From Archilochus colubris (lineage: Eukaryota; Chordata; Aves; Apodiformes; Trochilidae), in NCBI GenBank assembly GCA_023079485.1, contig CM041104.1, positions 2,481,676-2,545,675 of the forward strand: a DNA stretch of 64,000 nucleotides, given 5' to 3'. The position numbers and the translations under genes were made by a program. This document shows positions 48,652 through 60,880 of the stretch, piece by piece (positions within the stretch are counted from its first letter, which is position 1; the number at the start of each line of letters is the position of its first letter). The notes beneath the pieces are model-generated. The model made no database searches. It had not been told where the DNA came from and was given only the letters and a program-made list of their open reading frames with translations.

Positions 48652-51600
48652 GAAACTGGATCATGAATGCTCAGGGGTCCATTCCTGCAACCCTCTGCTA
48701 TCCTGGGCTCTAGAGAGATGCTGGTGTGGGCTGGGGTGAACACACACGTGTCCACTGGGAAGTGTTAGGAGATGGGGAGCTGAAAAGAGTATAAAATAAA
48801 AACAGAAGTTGAAGCACAACCAATTTCAGCGAGATGGATGGTGCTCTCTGCTTGCACAAGACACAAGGAAAAAAAAAAATCAAAGATTAATTTGTTAGGG
48901 CCCAGCAGGAACCGTGCATGCTAGGGATTGTGGAGGAAATAAAGCATACAAAAATACATTTTTACTGTGATATGAGAAAGCCAATAAATCAAAGCACATT
49001 AGCAAATATCAGATGTATGAATAAATTGGCTGAGCCATTATGTTAGACCAGTTTCATGTTGTTGAAAGCAGATTGAACAAAGTTCAATTCTGCAAGGGGT
49101 TTACAGGTCACCAAGTTTAAGTCACATAAGTTTTCACAAGGAAAAAAAAATTAATCTTTAATCCCTTACCCATCTGATTGACTAAAAGTGTGCTTGTTTA
49201 TATGAAACTATATACACTTAGAAGATAAATCCTACCCCAGAGTCACTTTTGCTTTGAGGTTCAGTGACTGAAAACACTTGCCCAGGATCTCAGGCTGCTC
49301 CTCTCCCCATCAGCCTGGTCAGGGGGGCAGGAATGCACAGGACCTGAGTCAGGGATACCCAAGAGCAGCTCTTGGTGTTGTCCAAGAGTGGAGAGGAAAC
49401 ATCTGCAGCTCATCTTCCTCCCCAGTATCACAAGCAATGTCCAGATGCCATAAACAACACACACATCTCTCCCTAGAACAAACCAGTGCCTTCTGAAGGC
49501 AGTGCAGAAATATGATGCCCCTAATCATGGCTGAAGGAGATAAAACTCTGGTTTGTTCCATTTTCTGGGGAATACTCAAGTGTTTGAAACACAGCAGTGT
49601 AGCATCCATGTGGAGAAGCAGTGTTTTACAGGATCTTTTCTTTCTACAAGCAGAAATATTAGAGAAGCCAAAGTAAAGCACTTGGGAGTCTCTGTCTTGC
49701 CCTCTCATAGTATCATTTACATAAGGTTAAATTTCTTTTCTAAAACTGCTGACTCTCTCCTTCTGGGAGTTCTTTTAATTACGCTTATAATATTATTTCA
49801 GGAGGAGCACTATCATTCCTATAATATAAAATTACTTAATAAAAAAAAAAGATCTTGTTTTAATTCTCCATGGACTCCAGCAATAAAGATGAGATGTTCC
49901 AGCCATGCCCTCTTCCCCCTTCCCTGCAAGACAAAGGGAGTGAAAAAAAGATGTGAACTCCCAGCTATTTGCTTGGTAATGATTGTAACAATAATGAAGG
50001 GGACCTGATGGAAAAGGGATTGCTCTGGCCTCTGGGGGAGGAGAAAGATTTAGGTTTGCTACTTCCTGGATGTGTTTTCTAAACTCCAAGGTATCAGAAA
50101 TCAATAACCACTTCTGAAAAGCTCAGCTTTGAATTACAGCCAAAGCACCTCCAAGGGGAGCACTCTGCAAGCAGGGTAAGAAGCACTGTGAAATCTCAGC
50201 AGTTTATTAGGATTTGTGCAGTGCTCTAGAGCTTTGCCCTAAAATGATGTAGGAGGGATGCTCAGGAGTCAGGGAACAGCACTGGAATTTGAGGCCAATT
50301 TCCAGCTTTTTCAGTATCCTCATGTAATTTGACACAAGTCATTCAGACTGCTTGTGCCTCAGTTTCCCTTTGCAGAAGTGTCCCAAGGAACTTATGAGCT
50401 GTTCAAATGTAAAATGGATACAGACCACCCAAGCAGTTAATTAGAAGCTTCACTCTTAGTCTGTATGATGGTGCTATTGCAGAACATCAGCATATCTCTC
50501 AATAAGAAACAGAGGAAAGCACTTTCCTTCTCAAATAATCACTCAAGATCAAGAGCATTTCTGGATCTCTGCAACATAACCTGGCACTTAGAGACAGACT
50601 GGACCAGCATGTTCAGATCTGGAAGCAGGATCCCATAGCATCAGAAGGACTAAAGAAACATCAGGATTTCTACCTGCAGAGATAATAGGGAAATAGTTTT
50701 TACAGCAAATACAAAATGCATACAATTGTTATTGTCAGCAAAAAGCAACTATGGACACATCATTCCAGGGTGTTCTATTTCTTTTCTGAGGGGCTGGCTT
50801 AAAGCCTGACATATCCTCAGGGCACTTTGTTTAAGTCACCTCAGTTCCCTCAGTGATGACTTCAGGAGAGACACAGCAACCTGGACATGTTCCTGCCCTC
50901 TCAGCATCAGAGAAGTGGCTTGAAGCAGATGCCAGACCAAGGACTTGCCTTGGGTCTGGAGACATCTCTCATGTGGACATCAAGACTTTTTTCCCATTCT
51001 AGGGCATTCTTGTGCCAAAGATGAGAAAATGAGAGTGCTGAACAAGAATATAACAAATTTACCTTTCTCAGTTCTGAGAAATACATTGGAAGCCGAGTTG
51101 CCTAGAGCAAGGCAGTTTGATTTGATACCCATGGTAAGCAGGCATGTTCAGAAAAAGCAGGAGTTCAATGTATTCATGTCTAACCATTTCTTTTAACACT
51201 GATGTTCAGCACAGAAAGAGATCATCCTCTTTATTGTGCCTTGAAAAAAATTTTTTGCAGAATTCACATCAGAAATGCATCCTGAGAACAAACTTGGTTT
51301 GTATTTAATACTGCCTCTGAGCTGGATTTGTTTTCAAGGGTGCTACTGAAGCCCATTTGGCTCCCAGGCCATTCCCAGGGACTCAGCCTGGACACTGCAG
51401 ACACATCTGACACAAACCAGCTCAATGCCAGGGGATTGAGAATCACTCAGCAAAGCTGAGAGTCCCTTTCATTCCTGAAGAACCATCACATTTCAAGTGT
51501 AAAGCACTCATTAAAGCCTCTTTCCTCTGCTCATATTTACCCCTTGCCCTGTGGCATTGAACAAGCTGCCAGTGAGAAATGACCCTTAATACCCTGAGTG

Positions 51601-52019
51601 GAGTCTTCTCCTAGGAGATCAATAAGCAGCAAATGGGAAGACATAGACTTAAACCAAGACCCTTCCAGGTCCAAGCACATCCTCTCCCAGGAGGGCTGAA
51701 GGAATGCAGTCATTACCCCAGCTAGGAGCTCCCATCCAGCCATCACAAGGTCACTTTTATTCCAGCAGCTGGTGGCATGGAGTGATAAGGAGCAGTGTCA
51801 CACAGCAGCAGGGCATGTAAGTGCTCCCTTGGGAAGGCAACTGCTCACTTGCACAGCAGCCCTGGTTTATTACTGCTTCCCCAGCCTTGTTTTATTTCTC
51901 TCTAAAGCACCACTTCAGCCTTTAGAACAAACAAGTAGGTTTTTAAAATAGCCAGCAGACTTTGCCCCCCTCTACTCGCTCCCGTTTGTTGTGCTGTCAA
52001 CTCTGCAGATTGGTAGGAA
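48652..52019. other. Unique non-coding DNA with a MIR-like relic
   Basis: I see no supported gene. A MIR-like relic lies at about 50310-50420. A weaker candidate near 49256-49300 ('gaggttcagtgactgaaaacacttgcccagg') was not called. The frame at 49553-50008 (151 codons) has no recognisable domain. Confidence 0.55.
50310..50420 (+). mobile_element. MIR-like SINE relic (degenerate)
   Basis: 'gacacaagtcattcagactgcttgtgcctcagtttccctttgcag' parallels the MIR core (CTTGGGCAAGTCACTTAACCTC, TGTGCCTCAGTTTCCTCATCTG). After about 30 extra bases there follows 'atgtaaaatggata', which parallels TGTAAAATGGGGATA. The order and spacing of three separate MIR words support the call. Divergence is heavy, as expected for an element older than the bird lineage. 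Confidence 0.55.
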
Positions 52020-52156
52020 TTTCCTCAGAGAAGATGTAATCCCCACTTTCAAATCTTTTTGGGGTTCTTTGTTGGGACTTAGTGCCACTTGGACAAAATT
52101 GGTTGGATCTTGATGATATTTAAGGTCCCTTCTAACCTTAACCATTCTATGATTTT
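52020..52156 (+). mobile_element. Degenerate CR1 3' end, copy 8
   Basis: The last 60-70 bases carry the CR1 3' UTR signature: 'ttggttggatcttgatgatatttaaggtcccttctaaccttaaccattctatgatttt'. Upstream, 'ggacttagtgccacttgg' matches the end-of-ORF2 region of some CR1 subfamilies. The remainder back to about 52020 is too decayed to anchor. This is the oldest-looking CR1 in the window; the tail is a single ATTCTATG unit. Confidence 0.75.
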
Positions 52157-52728
52157 CACATTAGGTATATTTTAGGAATTAAATAGTAGAAGGGTTTCTA
52201 ATTAAAACAAACATACCTAATTTTTATGAAAGTGGAAAACCTAAACAACATGAAGGCACAATTAGATTTCCCCCCATATTTCAGCTGTGGTTTAATGTTG
52301 TTTGCACTGTGCCAATTAAAAGATCAAACTGGAGAAAAAACCCAAAACTTTCAGGAAAATTTCAGAATATTCTGATTGCTTTTCTAATGAATTCATGGGC
52401 TGAGTAGTTTGGCACAGATTTTGAAAGCATAAACTTTTGCAAAAATGGAAATTACTTTTTTTTATTGTTCCTTTGCCAGCTGCAAAAAGTCTCTTCTCAT
52501 TGCTGCAGTGTCCTGTCCTCTCTACAGGGCACTTCTCTCTCTGCTACAGGTTTCAGATCACCACACTGGCACAGTCCTTGTTTTCAAGCACTGTTTCACA
52601 GGGACTTAGATTTTGTTAGAACTGAACTTCAAGAATTCCAAACCCCACACAGGAAGGGAGGGATGCAGTGACAGCCCACGAATATAAGATGATAACTGTG
52701 AGCAATTGCCAGCATCAGCTATTCCAGT

Positions 52729-52769
52729 ACTCTATGGAAAGAGTTTTCTACAACTCTATGGAAAGTTGT
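52729..52769 (+). repeat. Short direct repeat, period 24
   Basis: ACTCTATGGAAAG occurs at 52729-52741 and again at 52753-52765. The intervening bases are not repeated. It is a minor local duplication or coincidence. Confidence 0.6.
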
Positions 52770-53446
52770 GCCTTAGAAAATTTTGCTTTTCTACAGCACT
52801 CTCTTTTGCTGTTAAGGAAAAAAACCCCTCATCTTCATTCTCTGTCCTGAATGCCTTATCATGCTTCTAAGCCATCTTTCAATAACTGCTGGAGTTCCTC
52901 ATTGCTGGGGTCCAGAGGGAAGTTAATCAATTCTTGTATATTTTTAGTGTAAATCAAGAGTAATCCCCCTGAAGTCAAGAATGAAAAAAAGCAAAGTGAG
53001 AAGACAATTAGTCCTGCTGTTTTCAAAGTGGTTTGAAGTCTCTGGGAATAGAAAAGGGCTATAGAAATCTAAGATATTGTTACATTATTTTGTAGCATGT
53101 AATAAATCCATGTAACATACTAATGCATGTACAAAGTCTAAATACAAGGCTCAGGTCAGTACATTCTCCATATTTTCTCTCCCTCTGGAGAGCTACATCT
53201 TGTATAACAGAAATGAGCAGCAAAAAAGAATATAAATGTGTAAGAGCTAATAAAAACAAGCTGGGTTTTAGCCCTGATAACTGAACAATTTGTTCCAGTG
53301 GCATCTTCACTTAATACTTCAATTTTTTCTTGCTTTGCAAGTCCACAGAGTAATGAGGGGCTGCAAGAGAAAGCTTCAGTGCTAATTTCAGAATGCCTGA
53401 GTCAGCTACTTATCTTCATTTATTCTCTTCTGCTGGGTTCTTGTTA

Positions 53447-53497
53447 AGAAAAAACACAAAAAAACAACACAAAAAACAATCCAAACAGAAAAAAACA
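53447..53497 (+). repeat. A/C-rich low complexity
   Basis: Alternating A-runs and single C bases ('aaaaaacacaaaaaaacaacac' and following). No transposon body adjoins it. Confidence 0.7.
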
Positions 53498-53946
53498 CTG
53501 CCATTTCATAATCCTAAAATAAATAGACCTCCCCACTCTCCTATTCTTTTTTTTCCTGGAAATTAAACTGTATTACTCTATTCTGAAATTTCTTATTACT
53601 GCTTTTAGCCCTAGCTACATTTAGTGCCAATAGTCATATTGGTCTTAATGTTAAAACAGCAAGAGTTCATATTTAGAGAATAAATTATGCTTTATTTAAA
53701 AATTACAGAATGTCAAACACAACAGACCTTTCCTTTTGCACTAGCTTGCAGTTTGTTTTCTGTCCCTGTGGTGTCAAGTCTTATTTCCCAGTAGGGAGAT
53801 CTCCATATGAATTCTGCTTTCTAACAGAATAATCACCCTTCAGCCCAGGACTTCCCCTGGGCTCTGTAATTAGCAGCAGACACTCTGTGGATGTCTGTCT
53901 GTCCCTGCCCCAAGCTGGCTATAATCCTTCCATCATGCTAACCATA

Positions 53947-54454
53947 TAGAATCATACAATCACAGAATCAGCTGGGTTGGAAGGGACCTCAGAGATCATC
54001 AAGTCCAACCCTTGATCCACTACTGCTGTAGTTCCCAGCCCATGGCACTCAGTGCCACATCCAGTCTCTTTTTAAATATCTCCAGACACGGAGAATCCAC
54101 TACTTCCCTGGGCAGCCCATTCCAATGCCTGATCATCCTCTCCATAAAGAAATTCTTTCTCATCTCCAACCTAAACCTCCCCTGGCACAACTTGAGACCC
54201 TGCCCTCTTGTCTTGCTGAGAGTTGCCTGGGAAAAGAGCCCAACCCCCCCCTGGCTCCAACCTCCTTTCAGGGAGTTGTAGAGAGTGATGAGGTCTCCCA
54301 CACCCCCAGCTCCCTCAGCCTCTCCTCACAGGACTTGTGCTGGATCCCTTTACAGCCTCCTTGCTCTTCTCTGGACCTGCTCCAGGATCTCAATCTCCTT
54401 CCTGAACTGAGGGGCCCAGGACTGGACACAGGATTCAAGGTGTGGCCTCACCAG
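53947..54454 (-). mobile_element. CR1 LINE fragment, copy 7, with internal deletion
   Basis: The plus strand shows the reverse complement of a CR1 3' end: tail remnants TAGAATCATACAATCACAGAATC, the 3' UTR, then ORF2 C-terminal codons up to LVRPHLESC at about 54454, where similarity stops. It shares with copy 2 the eight-base homopolymer, the 'agagttgcctgggaaaagag' segment and the AMGWE ending, so it belongs to the same group. Relative to copy 2 it lacks 25 bases of the TGAGGCTGGAGAAGAGGAGG segment (junction near 54299). Two bases are missing further upstream in the element, near 54350. Confidence 0.95.
54026..54454 (-). pseudogene. CR1 ORF2 C-terminal remnant with two deletions (copy 7)
   Basis: Reading the minus strand from 54454, the text runs [17 protein letters not shown], then [12 protein letters not shown] and a stop caused by loss of two bases. 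After the lesion the original frame would read [17 protein letters not shown], and 25 bases are then missing. Beyond them, [20 protein letters not shown] and a [31 protein letters not shown] block continue to a stop after ELQQ. The two losses total 27 bases, so both outer parts lie in the same frame although the middle is out of frame. No catalytic domain is present. Frames on the plus strand at 54012-54562 are antisense shadows. Confidence 0.9.
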
Positions 54455-57400
54455 CATCTGAGAGCACCAGCAGAAAATGGAGCAGCTCTTTGCAGCCCTT
54501 TCTGTCCCTCTGGGCAGGGCTGGGTGCTGCCCCTTTATCAGCTGCTGATCGGCCTCACCTGAGACCAGCAGTAGAACGCAGGAGTTTGAGAGCAAAGATC
54601 TTCCAGCTCAGACCCACAAATGCAAATGGCACTAGAGCTGCTCGTAAGCTTAAGAGAATAAGGCTTTTTAGAAGAGGAACCAGATCTGTGCTTGGGAACT
54701 GCCTGTGCATGGTGGCTCCAGCTCCAACCACAGCTCGGGGAATGTGCAGCTACAAGCAACTCTCATGCAAAGGGTGCTCCAGGGGCTGAATGGTTGCCAC
54801 AAATTCCTCTTGGGTGCACAGAGGTTACCATCAGGACACTGGTAGCTCCTTTGCTATCAAGGTTTCAATATGGACAGAAGCTCCAATATCTGCTCTAGGG
54901 ATGTTTTCTTCAAGATACATCTGCCAGGTGGCAGGAAGAAGTGGTTTAAAGTCCTGCACCTGGCTGACAGGAATGGGCTGGGCTGGGCTAATAAAATAAT
55001 CCCTCCTTATCTAGACCAGGTTACCAGCAGAACTGCAGCAGTTTTCTTGTCTTGGTGTGTGTGGCTCAGGACAGCAGGCTGGCAAAAATTTAGCCACTGA
55101 AATCCACTGCTTTTCACATAGGCACCTGGCCCAACATCCTGGTCAAAATAAGTCAAATCAGTGCATCTTGCTCAGAGACTTCTTATGGTTTGGATGTCTC
55201 AGCTTTGGAGATCAGAACTTCCTAACTAACTTGATGTCCTCTGCAGGACTCACACCACTACTTCAAGGTTTTTCCCAAACTCTAGAGAACAAAAAATATT
55301 TCACACAAATGATCTTTGTCATTCGAATAGCCACCAAAGGCAACGTGAGTGCTGGAGACTGGTGCAGGGACACACCAGTGCTGGAACCCAGCTTTCCAGG
55401 AGATGAAGGAACTGAAACAAGCAAATGTAAAAGTAGCACTGACATGTGAGGGCTGGAAGACATATAAACAACTCACCTTGAATAACTACAGGTCCAGAAT
55501 TTGCCTCCTTGTTTGGAGCAGTCTGGACTTGATGAATACTGGAGCTGCCACACTTGATTCAGGAGAGCCAAGTAACTGCTGGGATGTTTTTTTCCTGTGC
55601 CCTGCACTTCTGCAAGTCTTAATATTTGCTGTGCTTTCAGGAAATTGCTTCCATTCTGTAGTCTGTTCAGATAACAGCAAAGCAGAGGAGACATATGCTG
55701 TGCTGACAGGAAAAAGATTGTTAGAGTTGTTCTTAAAGCTGGGAAAGAAAATAACAGCAGCAGAAGGGGAATAACTTCCCTTAGAAGGAGACTGTTCTCT
55801 TAGAGCACAAACAGCTACCTGCAAGGCTGGGTTAGGATTTGATCCTCATGTGAAATCAAGCACAGGTTTTACACTACTGCCCATCATCCTATTATTGTAT
55901 TTCCCATCTCTCTACATGGAAGGAGCCCTCATTGCATTGTGCCTGGTGGGGCTTCTTCCCATGGGAATCAGTCCAGCCTGGTGCAGCTCTGAATTTTTTC
56001 TGGATGAATGAAAAAGATGTCTATGTCTATACCATTCTGTACCAGCTTGTACCCTCTCTCCTGCTTCTTCTGAACAAGAACAGCCTTACACCAGCAACAC
56101 ACATTGTTACCCACTACTCCTCTGAGCTCTGCTGGAAAACCATAACAGGAATCTCAGTAACTCTGGGACATGTAAACCTGTGATCAAAGTTGTATTTTAT
56201 AAAATGATGGGTAAGCACAACAGAGGCAAATAGTGATAGCAACCTTTCCACCAAAGAATTCCATGCTCCAGATGCTGTAAATATTGCAGAAGAAGAACCT
56301 GGAAACAAATCCAAGTACTGATCACTGAATTTAAGTCTCCAAAGTTTGGGATGAACAATATTGAATGGAAGAGAGAATAAGAGAGAGAAACACACTGCCA
56401 TTAGCAGAGCTCTGAGGGCTTTGAATCAGGAGCAAAGGGAACCCTACAACATTTCCTGCTCTGAAGGTGACCTCCAACTTTCCTATTGTTTTGTGTGTGG
56501 TTTTATTTGGTTACAAAAAACTGAGGCACAAATATTCCTGGATTTGAAAAAGCAGCTGCATCAGATTTGGCTGGCAATGGGGAAAAGGGAATTGAAATTT
56601 GAACTGTTTTAAATATCACATTTTATGATATCTGGTCTCTGACAACACATTGTCTTTCTGTTGAGTCTTCTGTGTGCCGTCCTTAAATCCCTTTTCATAA
56701 ATAAAGCCATCTGTCTCTCCTGAACTATTGTAGCTCTAATTTGAAAAGTCAGTATTTGCCAGTGTCTACAACTCATTAGCTCCAAAGCTGTGAAAAACTT
56801 CCAGCTCTGGTGCTCTAGTCAGCAGTCTCTGGCAATTGCTGTACTTGAAAAATTATGCCCATTAGTTGTAAACATCCATTTTTATGAAAGATACACTTTG
56901 CTTTGAGTATCAAGTGATTTGAAAGGTAAGAGAGAGATCAAGGGACAGAAAAGCTTAGCACTCAACCTCCTCTCCTCTGATTAAAAAAAACTAAAAAGCA
57001 TGTGGCTAACTTCCCTCACAACAAGGAGAAAGGGATAGGCAGCAAAATTGCAAATAAAAAAGAGATTTGCCTCTGAATAGACCCCATTAGCAGTTTTTCT
57101 GGACCATCCTCTGCTAGAGAGAGGACTCTGGATGAGCTGGGCTGCTGTCAGCAGGAGGGCTGGCAGATGGAGGACAAAGGAAAAATTCCACTTAGGATCT
57201 TTTTTCCCCATCAAGATGTATTTTTTGATGATACCTACACAAAACCTTTGTGATACTTAACTGCCAAGATCAAAATAGGTAAGTATGCTTTGGTCACACA
57301 AGTACTGTCATGCAGAATGTTTTCTGAGGTGCTGGAATACTTTGCAATAGTACAAATGATTCCCAGGAAGAGGTGCAGTCCTGCCCCTCCTGCCTGCTCA

Positions 57401-57918
57401 TCCTTGGGGTAACAGGTTCCCAGTGAGATTGGTAAGATTAAAACATACCCAGGAGTTTTTAGAAGAAGCAAATGCCACTTTTTAACTCTTCAAACACCCA
57501 TAACATGGAACTGATGCTAATATATGATAGTATTCTACCTCCCAGGAAGACGTCTGAGGTGCAACCATCGTTTCATCCTTTTCTCAGAATCTTCAGAGGA
57601 ATGGCTGAAGAAGAAAACAAACCTGCTCTGAAATAAGGATAAGCCCTACAGAGAAAGGCCACTGAAACCAAATGAAAGGTTCTTCTGGGTTTTAAAGGAC
57701 TTTGAATGATTCCTGAGTTGTACTCATGAGGGTCTCTGAAGATCATGAGAGAGGCCACGTGTGGGGGGGAGGGAGGAGGTGAAATCTCAGCTCCATCTAA
57801 ATGGAAAACCACAAACAAGACTGGAAAGGCCTTGTGGGGGTTTAAAGCAATGGTCTCACTTCTTAAACTTCATTTACTTAGTGCTCTACCTTTTCCCATC
57901 CTCTTGCTCTCTAATTTA

Positions 57919-57932
57919 TTTTTTTTTTTTTT
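57919..57932 (+). repeat. Poly(T) run followed by GTAG
   Basis: T14 or so is followed by GTAGCAG. It resembles a polypyrimidine tract plus 3' splice site, but no coding sequence can be recognised downstream. Confidence 0.65.
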
Positions 57933-59599
57933 GTAGCAGATTCCTTTTCTCACCTAGAAGCAAAGCTTATGAAGAAATCTGGGATATAAAAAGCAACTGT
58001 GTTTCCACCTGCATCCATGAACTTTTCCAGTGAAGTATCTTGCTTCATTATCTCATCATGAGGGGCAGGAACAAGGCTGCTCTGCTTTCCAGAGTATGGC
58101 AGCATATGTAACAAGAGACTGCTCAAAAACAAACAAAAAAAAAAGGAAAGGTATTGCAAAAGGTGATGAATCTTAATGTGGTACTTAAATTCTGGGCTAG
58201 ATCTTAGAAAGCTTGGGTAACCAACCTGACTTTGCTAAGGCTGTTTGAAATATTGACATGAGATGAGCTAAATCTTTTTGAAAACAAATGTACACCCTGA
58301 CTTAACACAACTGTAGTGAAACTTCAGCTGCCTGAAGTGCACCCTGGGGCACCTGAGGAATTTCCTTGTTGCAGTGGGGTTCTGGATATTGACTGGTGGG
58401 ATTGTAACTTGCTGGAAAGTTTGAAAGTAAAATTCAGGGAAGCCAGGAAGCATCAGAGCCAGCCACATAAACACCCTAGGAGTGAGACCTCAAAAAACCC
58501 AAGTCTGCTGCAGTGGGAACTCAACTCTCCATTCCTGCTGTGATCCATTGGATTAATCCAAAGAAGAGGACCAGGCTCAGCTGGTATCAAAGCCAACTGT
58601 CTCAAAGTCAAAAAAAAAACAAAAACAAGAGGAAACCTAGCTAGAAAAAAGCAAAATTTTGTTTCTCTAGATTTGGTTAAATCCTTCATCTGGCTTTGCT
58701 TTTATCAAGGGAAAAGGCAAGGTGTGGGTGAGCTTGCTTGCTGCTGAAGCCACAAGCCCAGGACAGATAAATGCAGAAGGGCTCATTCATCACTCCAAAC
58801 ATCACGACAAGGCCAGGGAGGATGGGTCTGCCTGCCTGGGCTGTGCCTCTGCTGTATCTACAGGGATTTCTATCTCTAGGGCTGTTAATACAGAACCTTT
58901 CAAAGACAGAGAATCCTCTTTAGAAACAGGGAGATAATGAGGCTGTTTCCACTCGATGCATTTAGATGGAAAAACAAAACAAATAATGCTGTCAAGATTG
59001 ATAGCAAAACATTATAAAGGGCACTAGGACATTTATATACAGAGCTAAAATGGACCTGCAGTAGAAAAAACACTTTACTTTTATGACTTTAACTTTAGGG
59101 CATGAAAAGCACCTCGTTAATGATTACAGAGATACAGATGAGCCATAACACTATATATCCTTACATTTGACACACAAGGAGAGCTAGAAGATAGGAATTA
59201 CAGTCTGCAATATTCTGCTTTTTGTTTCTTCACCCTTCTTTCTCAGTTTTCCAGCTCAGAGAAGGCAAATAAAACTTATATTTATCAACAGTGTATTAAC
59301 TTAGCCAAATTATTAGCCCCTTCTAGTAGCTGGTGTAGATGGCTGATCTTGAATAGAGAATTCCAGTAAACCCCAGAGGCCTGAGAGGAGCCCGAGGTCT
59401 CACAGTGGTGCCACTCACATGGTGACCATGGGTGACAAGACTGGTCCAGCAGCCCATGGGCATGGTGCAGGCTCATCTCTCTGAAAGGATGAGCACAGCC
59501 AATTTTCAGCCATCTGCCTGGGTTTATTAATGAACTGTTAGCTTTGCCCCTTGTACCCAGCTGGTCTGAGTGTGTGACTTACCTGCTGTCCCCCAGAGA

Positions 59600-59634
59600 A
59601 GACCAAGTCTTGCTGCAAGACCAAGTCCTGCTAC
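59600..59634 (+). repeat. 18-bp tandem duplication
   Basis: AGACCAAGTCTTGCTGCA is followed by AGACCAAGTCCTGCTAC, period 18. In one frame it spells KTKSCCKTKSCYC, a cysteine-rich text produced by the duplication. No gene is called. Confidence 0.8.
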
Positions 59635-60009
59635 TGCCTTGACCTCTGTGGCAGGGGGGATGTGAGCACGTTTGGACACCAGGGCTGGGCTCTGAAAAAC
59701 AGAGGTTTCACATGTACTATAAATGCTTTTCTTTCCAAGTCATTGCTGTTAGGAGCCTTTCCTTATTTCCTGTTTTCACATGCAGGAGGCTTTAGGAGGG
59801 AGTAATTTCTGGTGGTTTAAATCCAGGTGTTGTGTTTCCTAGCAGGAGCCAGCTAGGAGCACAGGGACAGCCAGCTCTTGCTGATGGACATCCCATGTAA
59901 TTAACTCATTCAGTCACTGTTACTCAGGCTCATTGGATCACTTGACCTAATACTAAAAGACAATCCATTCATCAGGCAGGAAGAGAAGGGAAGATGGAAG
60001 GAAGAGGGA

Positions 60010-60110
60010 GAAATGAGGAGGCAAAGGAAAATTAAATGACTTACTCAAGGTCAGAAGTCTGCAGGACCGGCATGGCTGAGCTCAGTGCTGATCTCCAGCT
60101 TTAGTGCCAA
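60010..60110 (-). mobile_element. MIR-like SINE relic (degenerate)
   Basis: 'aaattaaatgacttactcaaggtcagaagtctgcaggaccggcatggctgagctcagtgctgatctcc' parallels the reverse-complement MIR 5' part (GGTTAAGTAACTTGCCCAAGGTCA, CAGAGCCGGGATTCGAACCCAGG, CTGGCTCC) in order. It is strongly diverged. This is the clearest minus-strand MIR candidate in the window. Confidence 0.5.
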
Positions 60111-60597
60111 GAAAATGCTTCCTCTAATAATCAGAATAAAGTGCATTTCACATCAGGAGGCAAACCACCATTTTCCCTTCAAGACAGAGAAAAGGGAGGT
60201 TTTGGGAACTGGCCTTGACTGTGCTGACAGCTCAAACCATGCCCAACCTCCCTAGAACAGGGCAGGCACTCAGTTGTTTGGGGTGAAAAGCAAAAAGAAA
60301 AAGCTTTCCCAATACAGGGGCTTTTTCCATGAGTGGGAAGCAAGTGATTCCTGTTGCAGAGTGGGCAAAGACCAGTAAAAAAGCCAGGGTGGATAAGTCT
60401 AGGAATAGTATTAAAAAAAAAGCAAGGAAGCAGAGGTGTTCCATCCCTTCCTCAGCCATCAGCCTCCAGCTGTTCTTTGGGTGGCCTGCACAAGACTATT
60501 AAACAAAGTTAAAGAAGTTCTGAGGCTGCTTCAATGCAATGCAGCAACCTGCAACCCTGCAATGCTGCATTCCCTCTGCAGTTTCCTTGGCCTATAG

Positions 60598-60625
60598 CAG
60601 ACAGACAGACAGACAGACAGACAGA
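60598..60625 (+). repeat. (CAGA)7 microsatellite
   Basis: Seven perfect CAGA units. In one frame they translate as repeated RQTDRQTD. It is a simple tetranucleotide repeat and likely length-polymorphic. Confidence 0.92.
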
Positions 60626-60864
60626 TGTGCAGCCTAAGGTCACTGCATCCCTAGGGCTTCTCAAAAGCTGCTGTTGTGCAGGCACCTTGAGATTTCAGAG
60701 CTGCCTTCTTCATTCCCTTGCTGTGTAATTCTCTCTTTATGGAGGTCTTACCTTGGGGGAAATGGGTTTTATTGCAAAGTCAAAAGGTAATTTTTACATA
60801 GACTCCATTACCTGTTTATAATTAAAACCATAAAATCCCATTGTAGGAGGCTTAATAACTTCCT

Positions 60865-60880
60865 CACCACCACCACCACC
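60865..60880 (+). repeat. (CAC)5 microsatellite
   Basis: Five CAC units followed by CAAAAG. It is a short trinucleotide run. Confidence 0.85.

Larger units (their letters stand above)
52157..53946. other. Unique non-coding DNA
   Basis: No gene is supported. A local near-repeat with period 24 (ACTCTATGGAAAG at 52729 and 52753) and an A/C-rich low-complexity patch at 53447-53497 are the only structures seen. Confidence 0.55.

Noticed and set aside
49256..49300. Possible fourth MIR relic ('gaggttcagtgactgaaaacacttgccc')
   Set aside because: Only one core word matches and an extra insertion is needed, so it is below what can be supported by eye. Similar single-word matches near 46270, 56514 and 62390 were dropped for the same reason.
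59591..59660. Cysteine/lysine-rich text KTKSCCKTKSCYC resembling a metallothionein or small cysteine-rich peptide
   Set aside because: It arises from an 18-bp tandem duplication, has no start, and does not follow any cysteine spacing I know for those families.
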